Program-made: the position numbers and the translations under genes
Notes under the pieces: model-generated
Seen by the model: only the letters and a program-made list of their open reading frames with translations
What the model was told of the DNA's origin: nothing
The model's database searches: none
Shown here: piece by piece, positions 36,169 through 50,098 of the stretch
Position numbering within the stretch: position 1 is the stretch's first letter
Layout: each line of letters opens with the position of its first letter
NCBI GenBank assembly: GCA_049841135.1
Contig: JASGHK010000001.1
Span: 930,001 to 994,000 of the forward strand
DNA length: 64,000 nt
Reading direction: 5' to 3'
From: JACRCT01 sp049841135
Lineage (GTDB): Bacteria > Myxococcota > Myxococcia > Myxococcales > UBA5297

Positions 36169-36174
36169 TAAGAT
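36169..36174 (+). promoter_or_regulatory. -10 box close to the start codon
   Basis: TAAGAT ends 12 bases before the ATG at 36187, again without a ribosome site in between. Confidence 0.35.
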
Positions 36175-36186
36175 ACCCTCTCGCCC

Positions 36187-36867
36187 ATGCGTCGATACCT
36201 CATCTTCCTCTCCCTCATGTGCCTGGTGTCCCTGCTGGCCGGTCCGGCCTATGGACAGAAGAAGGCAAGCCTCCAGGAGTTCAGCGGAAACACCGTCGAG
36301 CCCACCGAGGAGGAGATCAAGGCCGCCAAGCGGAGGGCGGCAGGCATCCAGGACCTGAACGCCTATGGTGCTTCGAAGGAGCCGCCCCCCAAGCCCTTCC
36401 CCTGGATTGCCGTGCTCCTGGGCGTGATCATCATGGGCGCCCTGACCCCGGTGGCGCTCAAGATGTACAAGAGCACGCACAAGGAGCTCGAGGATCTGTC
36501 GACGTTCGGCCGCGGCAAGGGCGGCGCCAAGGGCGTGGAGGCCGGGGAAGGCGCCGACGCCCCGTCTTTGGGGCGCCGTCCGCCCGCGCGAGCGCTCAAG
36601 GCGAAGCAGCAGGCCAAGGAGAAAGAAGAGGCCGCAGCCGCAGCCGCTCAAGAGGCTGGCGGCGAAAGCAGCTCGCCCCGCGACCTCGTCTGGGATGCCA
36701 TCAGCGGATCGAATGGCAGCTGGGTCACCGCCGACTGGGTCGCCACGACGGCCGGCCTCGCGGCCGCGCAAGCCAACGACGAGATCGCGGCGCTGGTCTC
36801 CGAGGGCTACCTCGAAGAGGCGCGCGACCGCGCCGGCAAGCCGGTCTACCGCTCCGCGCCCGCCTAG
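36187..36867 (+). CDS. Exported single-span membrane protein of unknown function
   Basis: 226 residues. Signal peptide (cut likely after PAYG), a short region with acidic EPTEEEIKAAKRRAA, one membrane span at about residues 72-93 (FPWIAVLLGVIIMGALTPVA), then a charged, Ala-Lys-Glu-rich linker and a C-terminal domain of about 60 residues that resembles a winged helix (WDAISGSNGSWVTADWVATT; EIAALVSEGYLEEARDRAGK). If the prediction holds, the winged-helix end would face the cytoplasm. No family recognised. It ends at a strong shared terminator. Confidence 0.7.
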   Translation: MRRYLIFLSLMCLVSLLAGPAYGQKKASLQEFSGNTVEPTEEEIKAAKRRAAGIQDLNAYGASKEPPPKPFPWIAVLLGVIIMGALTPVALKMYKSTHKELEDLSTFGRGKGGAKGVEAGEGADAPSLGRRPPARALKAKQQAKEKEEAAAAAAQEAGGESSSPRDLVWDAISGSNGSWVTADWVATTAGLAAAQANDEIAALVSEGYLEEARDRAGKPVYRSAPA

Positions 36868-36898
36868 CGTCCACGACTTCGAGAAAGCGTCTTTCCTC

Positions 36899-36924
36899 GA
36901 GAGGCCCGCTTCGGCGGGCTTCTC
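36899..36924. terminator. Bidirectional terminator with TTCG tetraloop
   Basis: GAGAGGCCCGC at 36899-36909 pairs with GCGGGCTTCTC at 36914-36924 (one G-T wobble) around TTCG. It sits midway between two convergent genes (stop at 36867 and stop of rtcA at 36937) and can serve both. Confidence 0.85.
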
Positions 36925-36936
36925 GCTTCTGGGGCG

Positions 36937-38046
36937 CTAGACCTCGCGGCCCCGGCTGCGCAGGGCTGCGACCAGGCCTTCCTCGCGCGGCGCGATACGG
37001 ATCTCCGCCTCCGGTCCCTCGGGCGCGGCCAGGACGGCCACCTCCACGTCCAGGAACCGGGCGATGAGCGACGCTGTCGCCACCAGCGTCTCGGTGGCTC
37101 TGGGCGCGGCCAGACGCGAAACCGGCTTGCCAGGTCCTTGCAGGCCAGCAGCGGCCAACGCCAGGGGCACCAGGACCTGCTCCGCCAGATGCTCGTCGAC
37201 CGCGCCCCGGGTCCGCATGAAGCCCACGAACGCCTCGGCCGCCTGGTCGGCACAGCGCTCGGCGTCGCTCTCGCAGCCTCCCAGCGCGGCGAACCCGGCC
37301 CGCCCGCGCTCGAACGCGCCGTACACCAGACAGCAGGAGCCCTTCGAGCGCGGCGCGCGCACCGGCAGGTTGTCGGCCTCCGCGTGGATTCCCGCTTCGC
37401 GCAGGCGCAAGAGAGCCCTCTCGCTCTGCCGCCCAGCGACTTCGAAGGGCAGGTTCGACACCGTGGAGAGCACCCGCGCCTCGCGCAGCGTCCCTCTCGA
37501 GCGGCGGTCGATGGCCGAGGGCGGACCTGCCCGCCTCACCGACACCGTCACCTCCCCGCCCGCCTCCGCCCCGAAGCCAGCCCCGCCCAGCTCGACGTCC
37601 AGCCCGTGCCCCAGCTCCCGAAGCACCGGCAACCACAGCAGCGACAGGTACGGCATCACCGGTCCGCCCGCCGCGTGAGTCAGCCCGGTGAGCTTGAGCG
37701 TCGAAGGCGCGTCGACCAGCCCCAGCGGCACCGCGAGCACCTGCAGCAGGCTCGAGACCGACCCCGCTGCCCCCGCGTCGAAGAGGTAGTGGCCTGCCCG
37801 CAGCGGTCCAGGCTCGAACGCGAGCGTCTCCGCCCCCGGCGCCCCCTCGACCCTCGCCCCGCTGACCCCCTGCGCCGCCCGGACGCACGCGAGCAGCGCA
37901 GGGCTCAACCCGCCCCGCCCCGCCTGGCGAGCCCCGATTCGCTCGATCACGAACGGCTTGCCGGTGGCCAGGGAGAGCGTCAGCGCCGTGCGGACGAGCT
38001 GCGCCCCGCCGTCGCTGCCGTCGATTCGAAGCGCAGGCGACGACAT
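36937..38046 (-). CDS. rtcA: RNA 3'-terminal phosphate cyclase RtcA
   Basis: Converts a 3'-phosphate at an RNA end to a 2',3'-cyclic phosphate using ATP. 369 residues, a little longer than typical. Family marks: IDGSDGGAQLVRTALTLSLA at the N-terminus, AAGSVSSLLQVLAVPL, and near the C-terminus AVDEHLAEQVLVPLALAAAG with the catalytic histidine that is adenylated. The first glycine-rich motif reads DGSDGGAQ rather than DGSxGEGGGQ, a small deviation. rtcB and rtcR, often adjacent, are not in the window. A TATGTT box ends 6 bases before the ATG, so a leaderless message is likely. Confidence 0.85.
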   Translation of the reverse strand: MSSPALRIDGSDGGAQLVRTALTLSLATGKPFVIERIGARQAGRGGLSPALLACVRAAQGVSGARVEGAPGAETLAFEPGPLRAGHYLFDAGAAGSVSSLLQVLAVPLGLVDAPSTLKLTGLTHAAGGPVMPYLSLLWLPVLRELGHGLDVELGGAGFGAEAGGEVTVSVRRAGPPSAIDRRSRGTLREARVLSTVSNLPFEVAGRQSERALLRLREAGIHAEADNLPVRAPRSKGSCCLVYGAFERGRAGFAALGGCESDAERCADQAAEAFVGFMRTRGAVDEHLAEQVLVPLALAAAGLQGPGKPVSRLAAPRATETLVATASLIARFLDVEVAVLAAPEGPEAEIRIAPREEGLVAALRSRGREV

Positions 38047-38621
38047 GCGGCGAACATAGCGACCGCCCGCGCGAGCGGTCAAACGCCCTTGCCTACTCGC
38101 CAGCGCGCTCTTCCCTCTGCGACCCGCCCGCAAAGCGCACCGTTCGTGCTCCCGCCCCGTTCATTACCAATACCTGGCGTGAAAACACGCCCGCAACCCG
38201 TGGCCTCGGCCTCCCCCAATTTCCTCGTGGGGTCCTTCGAGGCAGCCCCCCAGGCGGGCACCAAGCCTGCTACAGGTCTGTAACCAGCCCAAGCGGCAGC
38301 GGAAATCGGCCACTCTGGCGCTTGGGGGTCCGCTGGCGGCTGCCCCTAGCTGTAGCGGTGTAACGGGCGTCAAACCCTAGGCATTGTGGGTTTTGGGCTT
38401 GACAGCCAGACATCCGCTTGGTTTTATGCAGCCCGTTTTTTTGGACAGTTCCCAAGGGCGCGCGGTCCAGCGGACGGGGGTCGGAAAGACGGTCGTACGG
38501 GACGATGGAACGGAGGCTGGGGTGGCCTCCGGGTGGGTGTTGTCCGCCGTGGGCGCGGCGAGCAAGTAGGGACGCTGGACGCTTTTGAATCCACACGAAC
38601 AGTGAAGCCGGGAGGAAGGCG
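38047..38621 (+). other. Long non-coding leader region before nrdJ
   Basis: 575 bases without a convincing gene. It holds repeated complementary pieces between about 38280 and 38370: CCCAAGCG with CGCTTGGG, and GGCAGCGG with CCGCTG..GCTGCC, so a folded RNA is likely; AAACCC and GGGTTT flank 38380. A well-spaced promoter (38399-38427) lies downstream of these, with about 190 bases remaining before nrdJ. I searched by eye for a cobalamin riboswitch box and did not find one. Confidence 0.5.
38399..38427 (+). promoter_or_regulatory. Sigma-70-like promoter for nrdJ
   Basis: TTGACA at 38399-38404, 17-base spacer, TTTTAT at 38422-38427. The -35 is a perfect match to the consensus and the spacing is ideal. 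The transcript would have a leader of about 187 bases before the nrdJ ATG. Confidence 0.65.
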
Positions 38622-41379
<2,758 letters not shown>

Positions 41380-41408
41380 GCTTCAGGGTCCGGACTTCAG
41401 GCTCCAGG
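41380..41408. repeat. Short heptamer-type repeat after nrdJ
   Basis: GGCTTCA GGGTCCG GACTTCA GGCTCCA GGC: 7-base steps of GGCTYCA type directly after the nrdJ stop. The same motif forms longer arrays at 53214-53272 and, as its complement, at 61748-61813. Confidence 0.5.
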
Positions 41409-41416
41409 CAGAAACA

Positions 41417-41452
41417 GGCGCCGCGATCCTCGCGATCGCGGCGCCTTCGTTT
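41417..41452 (+). terminator. Rho-independent terminator after nrdJ
   Basis: GGCGCCGCGATC at 41417-41428 pairs perfectly with GATCGCGGCGCC at 41434-41445, followed by TTCGTTT. Confidence 0.85.
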
Positions 41453-41472
41453 CGTCCTTCTCTATTCCCATG

Positions 41473-41513
41473 GAAAGAGAAACGCCGCAGTCCACTCGGG
41501 GCTGCGGCGCCAA
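41473..41513 (-). terminator. Terminator for the small minus-strand gene
   Basis: On the minus strand CGCCGCAG and CTGCGGCG form an 8-bp stem (about 41485-41511) followed by TTTCTCTTTCC. It lies downstream of the stop at 41538. Confidence 0.65.
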
Positions 41514-41537
41514 AGGTGGTTGTCGGAGCCTTGGCTC

Positions 41538-41711
41538 CTAGACCGAGTAGTCAATGATGATCACCCCGCGCTGAGGCTTGTCCTCCTCGCTCTGCTGCGG
41601 GGCCCTGCTCGGCTCGGGCAGGGGGATGTGCACGGAAGGACGCTCGCTATCGCGCTGCTCCCGCTCCTTCTCCCGGCGCTTGATCTCCTCGATGATAAAG
41701 GCGTCGAGCAT
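41538..41711 (-). CDS. Small charged protein of unknown function
   Basis: 57 residues from the ATG at 41711, which has GGAGG 7 bases upstream. The first half is a helix rich in Arg and Glu (IIEEIKRREKEREQRDSER), the middle a proline segment (VHIPLPEPSRAP) and the end hydrophobic (RGVIIIDYSV). Good ribosome site, own terminator and biased composition support a real gene. Small proteins of the same build occur in Myxococcota; no function is known to me. Confidence 0.7.
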   Translation of the reverse strand: MLDAFIIEEIKRREKEREQRDSERPSVHIPLPEPSRAPQQSEEDKPQRGVIIIDYSV

Positions 41712-42419
41712 GGCGTCCTCCCGAATCACGTCCTACGCTTCGTACTCCGTCCCTTCTCTCGCGTCCAACTTTCGTCGTTCGACGTCCCCTAGGCTCTACA
41801 AATGCAAACCAGGGGCCGCCGTTCCGCGATTCCGGGTCCTTCACCAGGTCCCCGTGTCTTCAGGGGTTGGCTCGCTCGCCATGTGAAGCGGCCGCCTGGA
41901 AGCCATTTCAGTCCTGCCACCCACCATGAAGCATCTGTCGCAGGTGACCCTTCTTGCCTGTGACGCTGCCCCTTTCCGTCACCCATCCTCGTGTTGCCGC
42001 AAGGGTACCACGGAGCGAAGCGAACGGGTCCATCCCCGACTGCACCCTCCGGCGTGGCCTCGGCTGCTGCTCCAGGCACTCCTGGAAATCAGGCGCAATT
42101 GCACTCACTTGGCGCCCACCGTCCCGAACAGGCTGGTCCTGTGCGGGTGGGGCTTCCCTGTCCGGGACAGCCTTCCTAACTTCGGTGTCGAAAGCCGCTC
42201 GGCTGGCTGGCGGACGGACGAGCGGCAGGCGCTTCGAGGAGCCGCCTGGACCCAAGACGCAGGGAAGAAAAGCCTAGGCCTCGCGAAGCTTCGTGTCGTT
42301 TGAGTTTGCGGCGCTGCATCGTGGCCATTAGTTCACCGGGGTAGACCTCGAAGGGGTACTTCCGGGTCGGTTCCAGCGCGTGCCGGGCAGAGCGGGTGAC
42401 GGTGCGACGGAGGGTAACA
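41712..42419. other. Intergenic stretch without a recognised gene
   Basis: About 700 bases with slightly lower GC than the neighbours. Several short frames exist on both strands, but none shows a family pattern, a ribosome site and codon bias together. No strong hairpin or tRNA was seen. It may hold regulatory DNA for the small gene (minus strand) and the LuxR-type gene (plus strand). Confidence 0.5.
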
Positions 42420-43364
42420 ATGCAAGAGGACGGCGTGGTGGCGTGGCTCCAGAGTGCGCGGACGCGATTGAGTGAAATGGGTCTCCAACCGGTCGCGCTG
42501 GTGGCGTTGGACCGGCCGACAATCGCGGGACGCGTGTGGACGGACGGGACCCTCCAACCCAACCAACTGCAGGACTTGCTGGCGACCTACGCCGCGGAGC
42601 TCGCCGCAAACGGTCTGCTCGACGGCTCGAGGATGGCGACGCCGTTCGCGCGCCAGCTGGCGGCAGCCCCCGACCGGACGCTGGCGGTGATCGCCGCACC
42701 GCGAAGCGCACCCCGGGTCGCCGCGGTCGTGCGCGGAATGCCCGGCGCCGACTTCTCGGCAGCCACGACCGCGCTGGCAGCGGCCATCCCCGCGGACCAG
42801 ACCGTGGAGATGGCGGCGGCGCTGTGCGAGGTGACGGGGGCCTCGGCGGTGCTGGTCGGGGCCAATGGCGTCGAGTTCGCCTCTCGCGCGGCCTTCGTGC
42901 AACAGGGTGCGACGGGCCCGTTCCTGGGTCTGTCCTGCCTCTCTCGTCAGGCACCTGAGGCGTTGGGCCGGCTGCAGCGCGCCGTCCAGGACGCGGGGTC
43001 CCAGGTTCGTCGCGAGAAGGTCGGCGACCTGACCATGGCCTGCTTCGTGCGGCGCATCGGCGAGAACAACCTCGCCATCGCCGCCAGTCGCTTCGGGCTC
43101 ACCCGCGCCGAGCTGGCCGAGGCCGAGAGCATGATTGCCGGCTTGTCGTGCAAGGAGTCGGCTTCGAGGTTGAAGATCAGCCCGGAGACCGTCCGCCAGC
43201 GCCGGAAGGTCATCTACCGCAAGCTTGGCGTCGAGTCCTGCGGCACCGCCGTCGCGCGCATCCTCGAGCTGGAGCTCCCCCCGCCCCCTTCTGAGAGCTC
43301 GGTCTCTATCTCCTCCTCACCGGCGCGGCCGGGCGTGCGCGAGACCGACCTGATCCGCCACTGA
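42420..43364 (+). CDS. LuxR-type transcriptional regulator
   Basis: 314 residues. GGAGGG sits 7 bases before the ATG at 42420. The C-terminal 65 residues form the LuxR/GerE helix-turn-helix: FGLTRAELAEAESMIAGLSC, KESASRLKISPETVRQRRKV and IYRKLGV. The N-terminal 240 residues look like a sensory domain (AAALCEVTGASAVLVGANGV; LAVIAAPRSAPRVAAVVRGM) without a named family; no receiver Asp pattern is seen, so it is probably not a response regulator. The tail is Ser-Pro rich. Its target and signal are unknown. Confidence 0.82.
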   Translation: MQEDGVVAWLQSARTRLSEMGLQPVALVALDRPTIAGRVWTDGTLQPNQLQDLLATYAAELAANGLLDGSRMATPFARQLAAAPDRTLAVIAAPRSAPRVAAVVRGMPGADFSAATTALAAAIPADQTVEMAAALCEVTGASAVLVGANGVEFASRAAFVQQGATGPFLGLSCLSRQAPEALGRLQRAVQDAGSQVRREKVGDLTMACFVRRIGENNLAIAASRFGLTRAELAEAESMIAGLSCKESASRLKISPETVRQRRKVIYRKLGVESCGTAVARILELELPPPPSESSVSISSSPARPGVRETDLIRH

Positions 43365-43393
43365 GCCTTCGTCCCATCCTTGGCCGATGAAAT

Positions 43394-43430
43394 GGCGCCG
43401 CGTCCCCGCCGGGGAACGCGGCGCCTTTCG
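43394..43430. terminator. Terminator between the LuxR-type gene and nadC
   Basis: GGCGCCGCGTCCCC at 43394-43407 pairs with GGGGAACGCGGCGCC (about 43411-43425, one bulge), followed by TTTCGTTG on the plus strand. The two genes converge here, so it can act for both. Confidence 0.8.
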
Positions 43431-43457
43431 TTGGGTCTGTCCTGGGTGGGGTGGCGC

Positions 43458-44294
43458 TTACGCCGACTGGACTTCCAGGCTGATGTCCACGCCGCGGGAG
43501 GAGTGAGTCAGCGCCCCCATCGAGACGAAGTCCACGCCCGCCCCGCCAATCTCCGCCAGGCGCTCGAGCTTGATGCCACCGGACGCCTCGGTCTTCGCCC
43601 GGCCGGCAATCTTTTCGACGGCCTTCTTCATGGTCGGCGTATCCATGTTGTCGAGCAGCAAGACCTCCGCACCCGCGGCGAGGGCCTCGTCGACGCCCTT
43701 CAGGTCCACCACCTCGACCTCCACCTTCATCAGGTGGTGCGCGGCCGCCCGCGCCCGGCGCACGGCCTCGCCGATGGAGCCGACGGCGGCGATGTGGTTG
43801 TCCTTGATGAGCACGCCGTCGAAGAGCCCGAAGCGGTGGTTGGTGCCGCCGCCGGCGCGCACCGCGGCCTTCTCGATGGCCCGCCAGCCCGGGGTCGTCT
43901 TGCGCGTGTCGAGCACCTTGAGCCTCGTGCCCTCCAGCGCCTTGACGGTGCGCGCGGTGTTCGTCGCGACTCCGGAGAGCCGCTGAACGAAGTTGAGCGC
44001 GGTCCGCTCGCCGACCAGGATGGATCGGAGCGAGCCGGTGACGGCCCCGAAGACCTGGCGATCACGAATGCTGGCCCCGTCGGCGGCCGAGAAGGTGACG
44101 ACGACCGCCGGGTCGACCGCTCGGAAGACGCGGCGAACGACGTCGGTCCCGGCCAGGACGAGCGGCTCCTTGGCCAAGAACTCCGCACTGCCCTGCTGGT
44201 CCGCCGGGACCAGCGCCTGGCTGGTCACGTCCCCAGCGCTGCCGAGGTCCTCTTCCAACGCCAGCGCGATGAGCCGGTCGACCTGGTCGATCAT
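43458..44294 (-). CDS. nadC: Nicotinate-nucleotide pyrophosphorylase NadC
   Basis: Makes nicotinate mononucleotide from quinolinate and PRPP in de novo NAD synthesis. 278 residues, the usual length. Family marks: EDLGSAGDVTSQALVP, ERTALNFVQRLSGVATNTA, LDTRKTTPGWRAIEKAAVRA, GGGTNHRFGLFDGVLIKDNH and the C-terminal EASGGI and GVDFVSMGALTHS. The ATG at 44294 is 12 bases after the valS stop, so it is probably cotranscribed with valS. nadA and nadB are not in the window. Confidence 0.95.
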   Translation of the reverse strand: MIDQVDRLIALALEEDLGSAGDVTSQALVPADQQGSAEFLAKEPLVLAGTDVVRRVFRAVDPAVVVTFSAADGASIRDRQVFGAVTGSLRSILVGERTALNFVQRLSGVATNTARTVKALEGTRLKVLDTRKTTPGWRAIEKAAVRAGGGTNHRFGLFDGVLIKDNHIAAVGSIGEAVRRARAAAHHLMKVEVEVVDLKGVDEALAAGAEVLLLDNMDTPTMKKAVEKIAGRAKTEASGGIKLERLAEIGGAGVDFVSMGALTHSSRGVDISLEVQSA

Positions 44295-44306
44295 GGCCTT
44301 GCCTCC

Positions 44307-47568
<3,262 letters not shown>

Positions 47569-47713
47569 GGTCTCTTGGCTTCCGCGCCGCCGTTGGAAAG
47601 AGGGGCGCTGCTCTTGGTTTCTTCGACTTGGTTCCTTGAACACCTGCGCCCGGCCCCCATCATCGGAGCCAGGCGCGGGCAGAGGCTCGCACGTCGAGGG
47701 ACTGCCTTCGGCC

Positions 47714-49093
47714 TCAGGCCTTGGCTTCCCGGTCCTTGATGAGGCGGTCGAGCTCCTCGCGGATGATGGTCTCGGCGAGCTGCGGGACGACCTCCCAGGC
47801 GATCTTCTCGATGACCTCCTTGGAGGCCTTCGAGAGCGCTTCGCGCAGGAGGGCTTCGCCGCCGTCCGAGGCCGCCGCCGGCTTGGGCGCCGTGAACGGG
47901 GCCACCGGGGCCGCGACGGGCGACGGCTTGGGCGCGGGGATGGAGAGGCTGGGCTCGCCCAGGTCATCGCCGAGCGAGACGTCCTCGGTCAGCGGGTCCT
48001 GGATGGGCGGGACGTTGATCGGCGCGGGCGGCGGCGGGATGGCGATGCCCAGGCCGAACGGGTCGCGCTTGGGAGCCGGAGCGGCGGGCGCCGGGACGGC
48101 AGGCCGAGCCGCGACGCCTGCGGGCGGCGGGACCGGCATGCCGGGGCGCGGGACGCCGGGCATGGGAGCGGGAACGCCCGGAACCGGAGCCGCGGGGCGG
48201 ACGCCGGCGGGGGGCATCGGAGCGGGAGGCACACCCGGAACTCCCGGGCGAGCAGCGCCGGGCATCGGGGCGGGGACGCCGGGACGCGAGACGGCGGGAG
48301 TCGGAATGCCGGGGACCGCCGGGCGGGCCCCCGCCGGAGGAACCGGAGCGCCCGGGACACCCGGCCTGGACGCGGCCGGGATCCCCGGCACACCGGGCAT
48401 GGGCGCCGGAACGCCGGGACGCGCGGGAGCCAGCGGCACGCCCGGAATTCCGGGAGCGGGGGGCCGGGCACCCGCGGGAGGCATGGGCGCGGGAGGCACC
48501 GCAGGCCGGCCACCCGGGACGGGTCCCGGAGGACGCGGAACGCCAGGGACCGGCATGCCGGTGGCGATGCGGTTGGGGATGGGCGCCGCTGGGACGCCGG
48601 GGATGCTTGGCACACCCGGCATCGGAGCCAGGGGGCGCAAGCCAGGAGCGCCGGCGGGGACCGGCTGGACGCCGGGGAACGCGGCGGGCGCCATGGGCGA
48701 AGCGGCCACTGCGGGCTTGGCCGGGCCCTTGCCCAGAAGGCCGTTGACCTTGTCGACCAGCGCCTGGCTCTCGAAGGGCTTCTGGATGTGCCCGTCAGCG
48801 TTGGCAGCCTTGGCGCGTGCCTCGTCGAACGCCTCGAAGGTGCCGGCCAGCAGGAGCACCGGGATGTGCTTGAGCGAGGGGTCGGCCTTGATGGCCTCGC
48901 AGACCTCGTAACCGTTCTTCCGCGGCATCACCACGTCCGCGAGGATCACGTCGGGCTTGAGCTCGGCAGCCTTGGCCACGGCGTCCTCGCCGTTGTCCAC
49001 GGCGGTGATCGCGAAGTCCTCGGACGCGAGCGTGATCGCCACCACCTTCTGGATGGTGATGGAGTCGTCGGCAAGCAGAAGCTTCCTGGGCAT
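47714..49093 (-). CDS. Response regulator with a long Pro-Gly-Ala linker
   Basis: 459 residues. N-terminal receiver domain (residues 1-120): LLADDSITIQKVVAITLASE, phospho-acceptor Asp in DVILADVVMPRKNG, and the Lys of HIQKPFES. It is followed by about 220 residues of collagen-like repeats of the type GVPAPMPGVPG and a conserved C-terminal helix (EALLREALSKASKEVIEKIA, WEVVPQLAETIIREELDRLI). That helix recurs in deltaproteobacterial response regulators, but its role is not known. No DNA-binding domain is present, so output is probably protein-protein contact. The gene is upstream of valS and nadC on the same strand and has a strong promoter. Confidence 0.85.
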   Translation of the reverse strand: MPRKLLLADDSITIQKVVAITLASEDFAITAVDNGEDAVAKAAELKPDVILADVVMPRKNGYEVCEAIKADPSLKHIPVLLLAGTFEAFDEARAKAANADGHIQKPFESQALVDKVNGLLGKGPAKPAVAASPMAPAAFPGVQPVPAGAPGLRPLAPMPGVPSIPGVPAAPIPNRIATGMPVPGVPRPPGPVPGGRPAVPPAPMPPAGARPPAPGIPGVPLAPARPGVPAPMPGVPGIPAASRPGVPGAPVPPAGARPAVPGIPTPAVSRPGVPAPMPGAARPGVPGVPPAPMPPAGVRPAAPVPGVPAPMPGVPRPGMPVPPPAGVAARPAVPAPAAPAPKRDPFGLGIAIPPPPAPINVPPIQDPLTEDVSLGDDLGEPSLSIPAPKPSPVAAPVAPFTAPKPAAASDGGEALLREALSKASKEVIEKIAWEVVPQLAETIIREELDRLIKDREAKA

Positions 49094-49141
49094 GAGGCTC
49101 GACCCTTATGCGTGCGTAAATTCTCGGGAAAAAACCGTCCT

Positions 49142-49170
49142 TTGATACCGCGCGCCCCACTCAAAGTCAA
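49142..49170 (-). promoter_or_regulatory. Sigma-70 promoter of the response regulator gene
   Basis: On the minus strand TTGACT (49170-49165), 17-base spacer, TATCAA (49147-49142). The start would be near 49135, leaving a leader of about 42 bases before the ATG at 49093. This is the best consensus promoter found in the window and stands in contrast to the leaderless series. Confidence 0.7.
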
Positions 49171-49183
49171 CGCGCAAGCCCGC

Positions 49184-50029
49184 TCAAGCCCGAGGGAAAA
49201 CCCAGCGCTCCAGCTCAGGAAAGAGCACGCTTCGGCCGTCCGCCAGCCGCCAGCAAACGCCCCCTTCCGCGCCCTTCGGTTCGCCCTGGAATCCCGACAG
49301 GACGCCCAGCACTCGGCTGGCGAGGACCGCGACGGCCTGGCCTGAGACGTCCAGGACCACCGCCAGGTCGGGCGGCGTGGGCTGCAGGCCGGCGAGCAGC
49401 GAGGGGTCCCACAGCGACAGGATCGAGCGCTCGTGGTGCATCAGGCCGCGGTGCCCCCAGGGCGCGCCGGGGACGGCACAGGGCTCGCCCGCCCGCAGGA
49501 CGCCCGTGACGACGGGCAGCGGCGCCCCCAGCAGCCCCAGCTCGCCCGCCTCGAAGACCAGCGCTCGTCCGGGCGGGCTCGCGCCCTGGACGGAGCCTTC
49601 AGCCAGAGCGGCGCCCCGCGCGGCGGTCGGGAGCGCCTTGAGGTCGGCGAGGGCCTGCGGCTCGGCTTCCAGGATGAGCCGGTTGCGGTGGAGCAGCACT
49701 CCGCGGATCAGGCCTGCTGGCCCCAGCCCGGCAGGAAGCCCGAAGAACGCCGCGGAGGTCAGGTCGGCCACTTCCTCCACGGCCTCGACACACAGGGCCC
49801 GCGGAGGCGCGCAGTCGAGGACCAGGGTCACCGCCTGCGGGCTGGCCGAAGGCTTCTGGGAGAGCAGCGCGCCGAAGTCCTCGACGGGCAGGCCGTGCCG
49901 CTTCTCGTCGGGCCCCGCCGGCGCAGTCCCGACCTCCAGCACGCTGGCGGCAGGCAAGGCCCAGCGGGTGCCGCCGCCTCGGAAGACGAGGGCCAGTCGA
50001 GCCTGCGCGGGTTGCTTCTCGGGGTGCAT
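49184..50029 (-). CDS. CheW-like protein with two domains
   Basis: 281 residues. Two copies of a CheW-like beta fold are suggested: one around LALVFRGGGTRWALPAASVL to IRGVLLHRNRLILEAEPQAL, and one around GRALVFEAGELGLLGAPLPV to HRGLMHHERSILSLWDPSLL. CheW proteins couple receptors to CheA kinases. The sequence is divergent, without the fully conserved CheW positions, so binding partners are uncertain. It is divergent from the response regulator-GGDEF gene at 50099. A TGCTAGGCT box ends 12 bases before the ATG. Confidence 0.65.
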   Translation of the reverse strand: MHPEKQPAQARLALVFRGGGTRWALPAASVLEVGTAPAGPDEKRHGLPVEDFGALLSQKPSASPQAVTLVLDCAPPRALCVEAVEEVADLTSAAFFGLPAGLGPAGLIRGVLLHRNRLILEAEPQALADLKALPTAARGAALAEGSVQGASPPGRALVFEAGELGLLGAPLPVVTGVLRAGEPCAVPGAPWGHRGLMHHERSILSLWDPSLLAGLQPTPPDLAVVLDVSGQAVAVLASRVLGVLSGFQGEPKGAEGGVCWRLADGRSVLFPELERWVFPRA

Positions 50030-50081
50030 CGCTGGAACGGCAGCCTAGCAGAGCTGTCTTGTGGCGGCAGCGCCACGGGCC

Positions 50082-50089
50082 TATAGAAT
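50082..50089 (+). promoter_or_regulatory. -10 box (TATAGAAT) next to the start codon
   Basis: TATAGAAT ends 9 bases before the ATG at 50099. TTGTGG at 50059-50064 could be the -35 with a 17-base spacer. The transcript would start at or within a few bases of the ATG. Confidence 0.55.
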
Positions 50090-50098
50090 CCGCACGCC

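Noticed and set aside
38047..38621. Cobalamin riboswitch before nrdJ
   Set aside because: The B12 box (AGYCAGGAGACCTGCC type) and the core GCCACTG element could not be found in the right order.
41712..42419. Small genes on either strand in the gap before the LuxR-type gene
   Set aside because: No frame combines a ribosome site, codon bias and a recognisable pattern.
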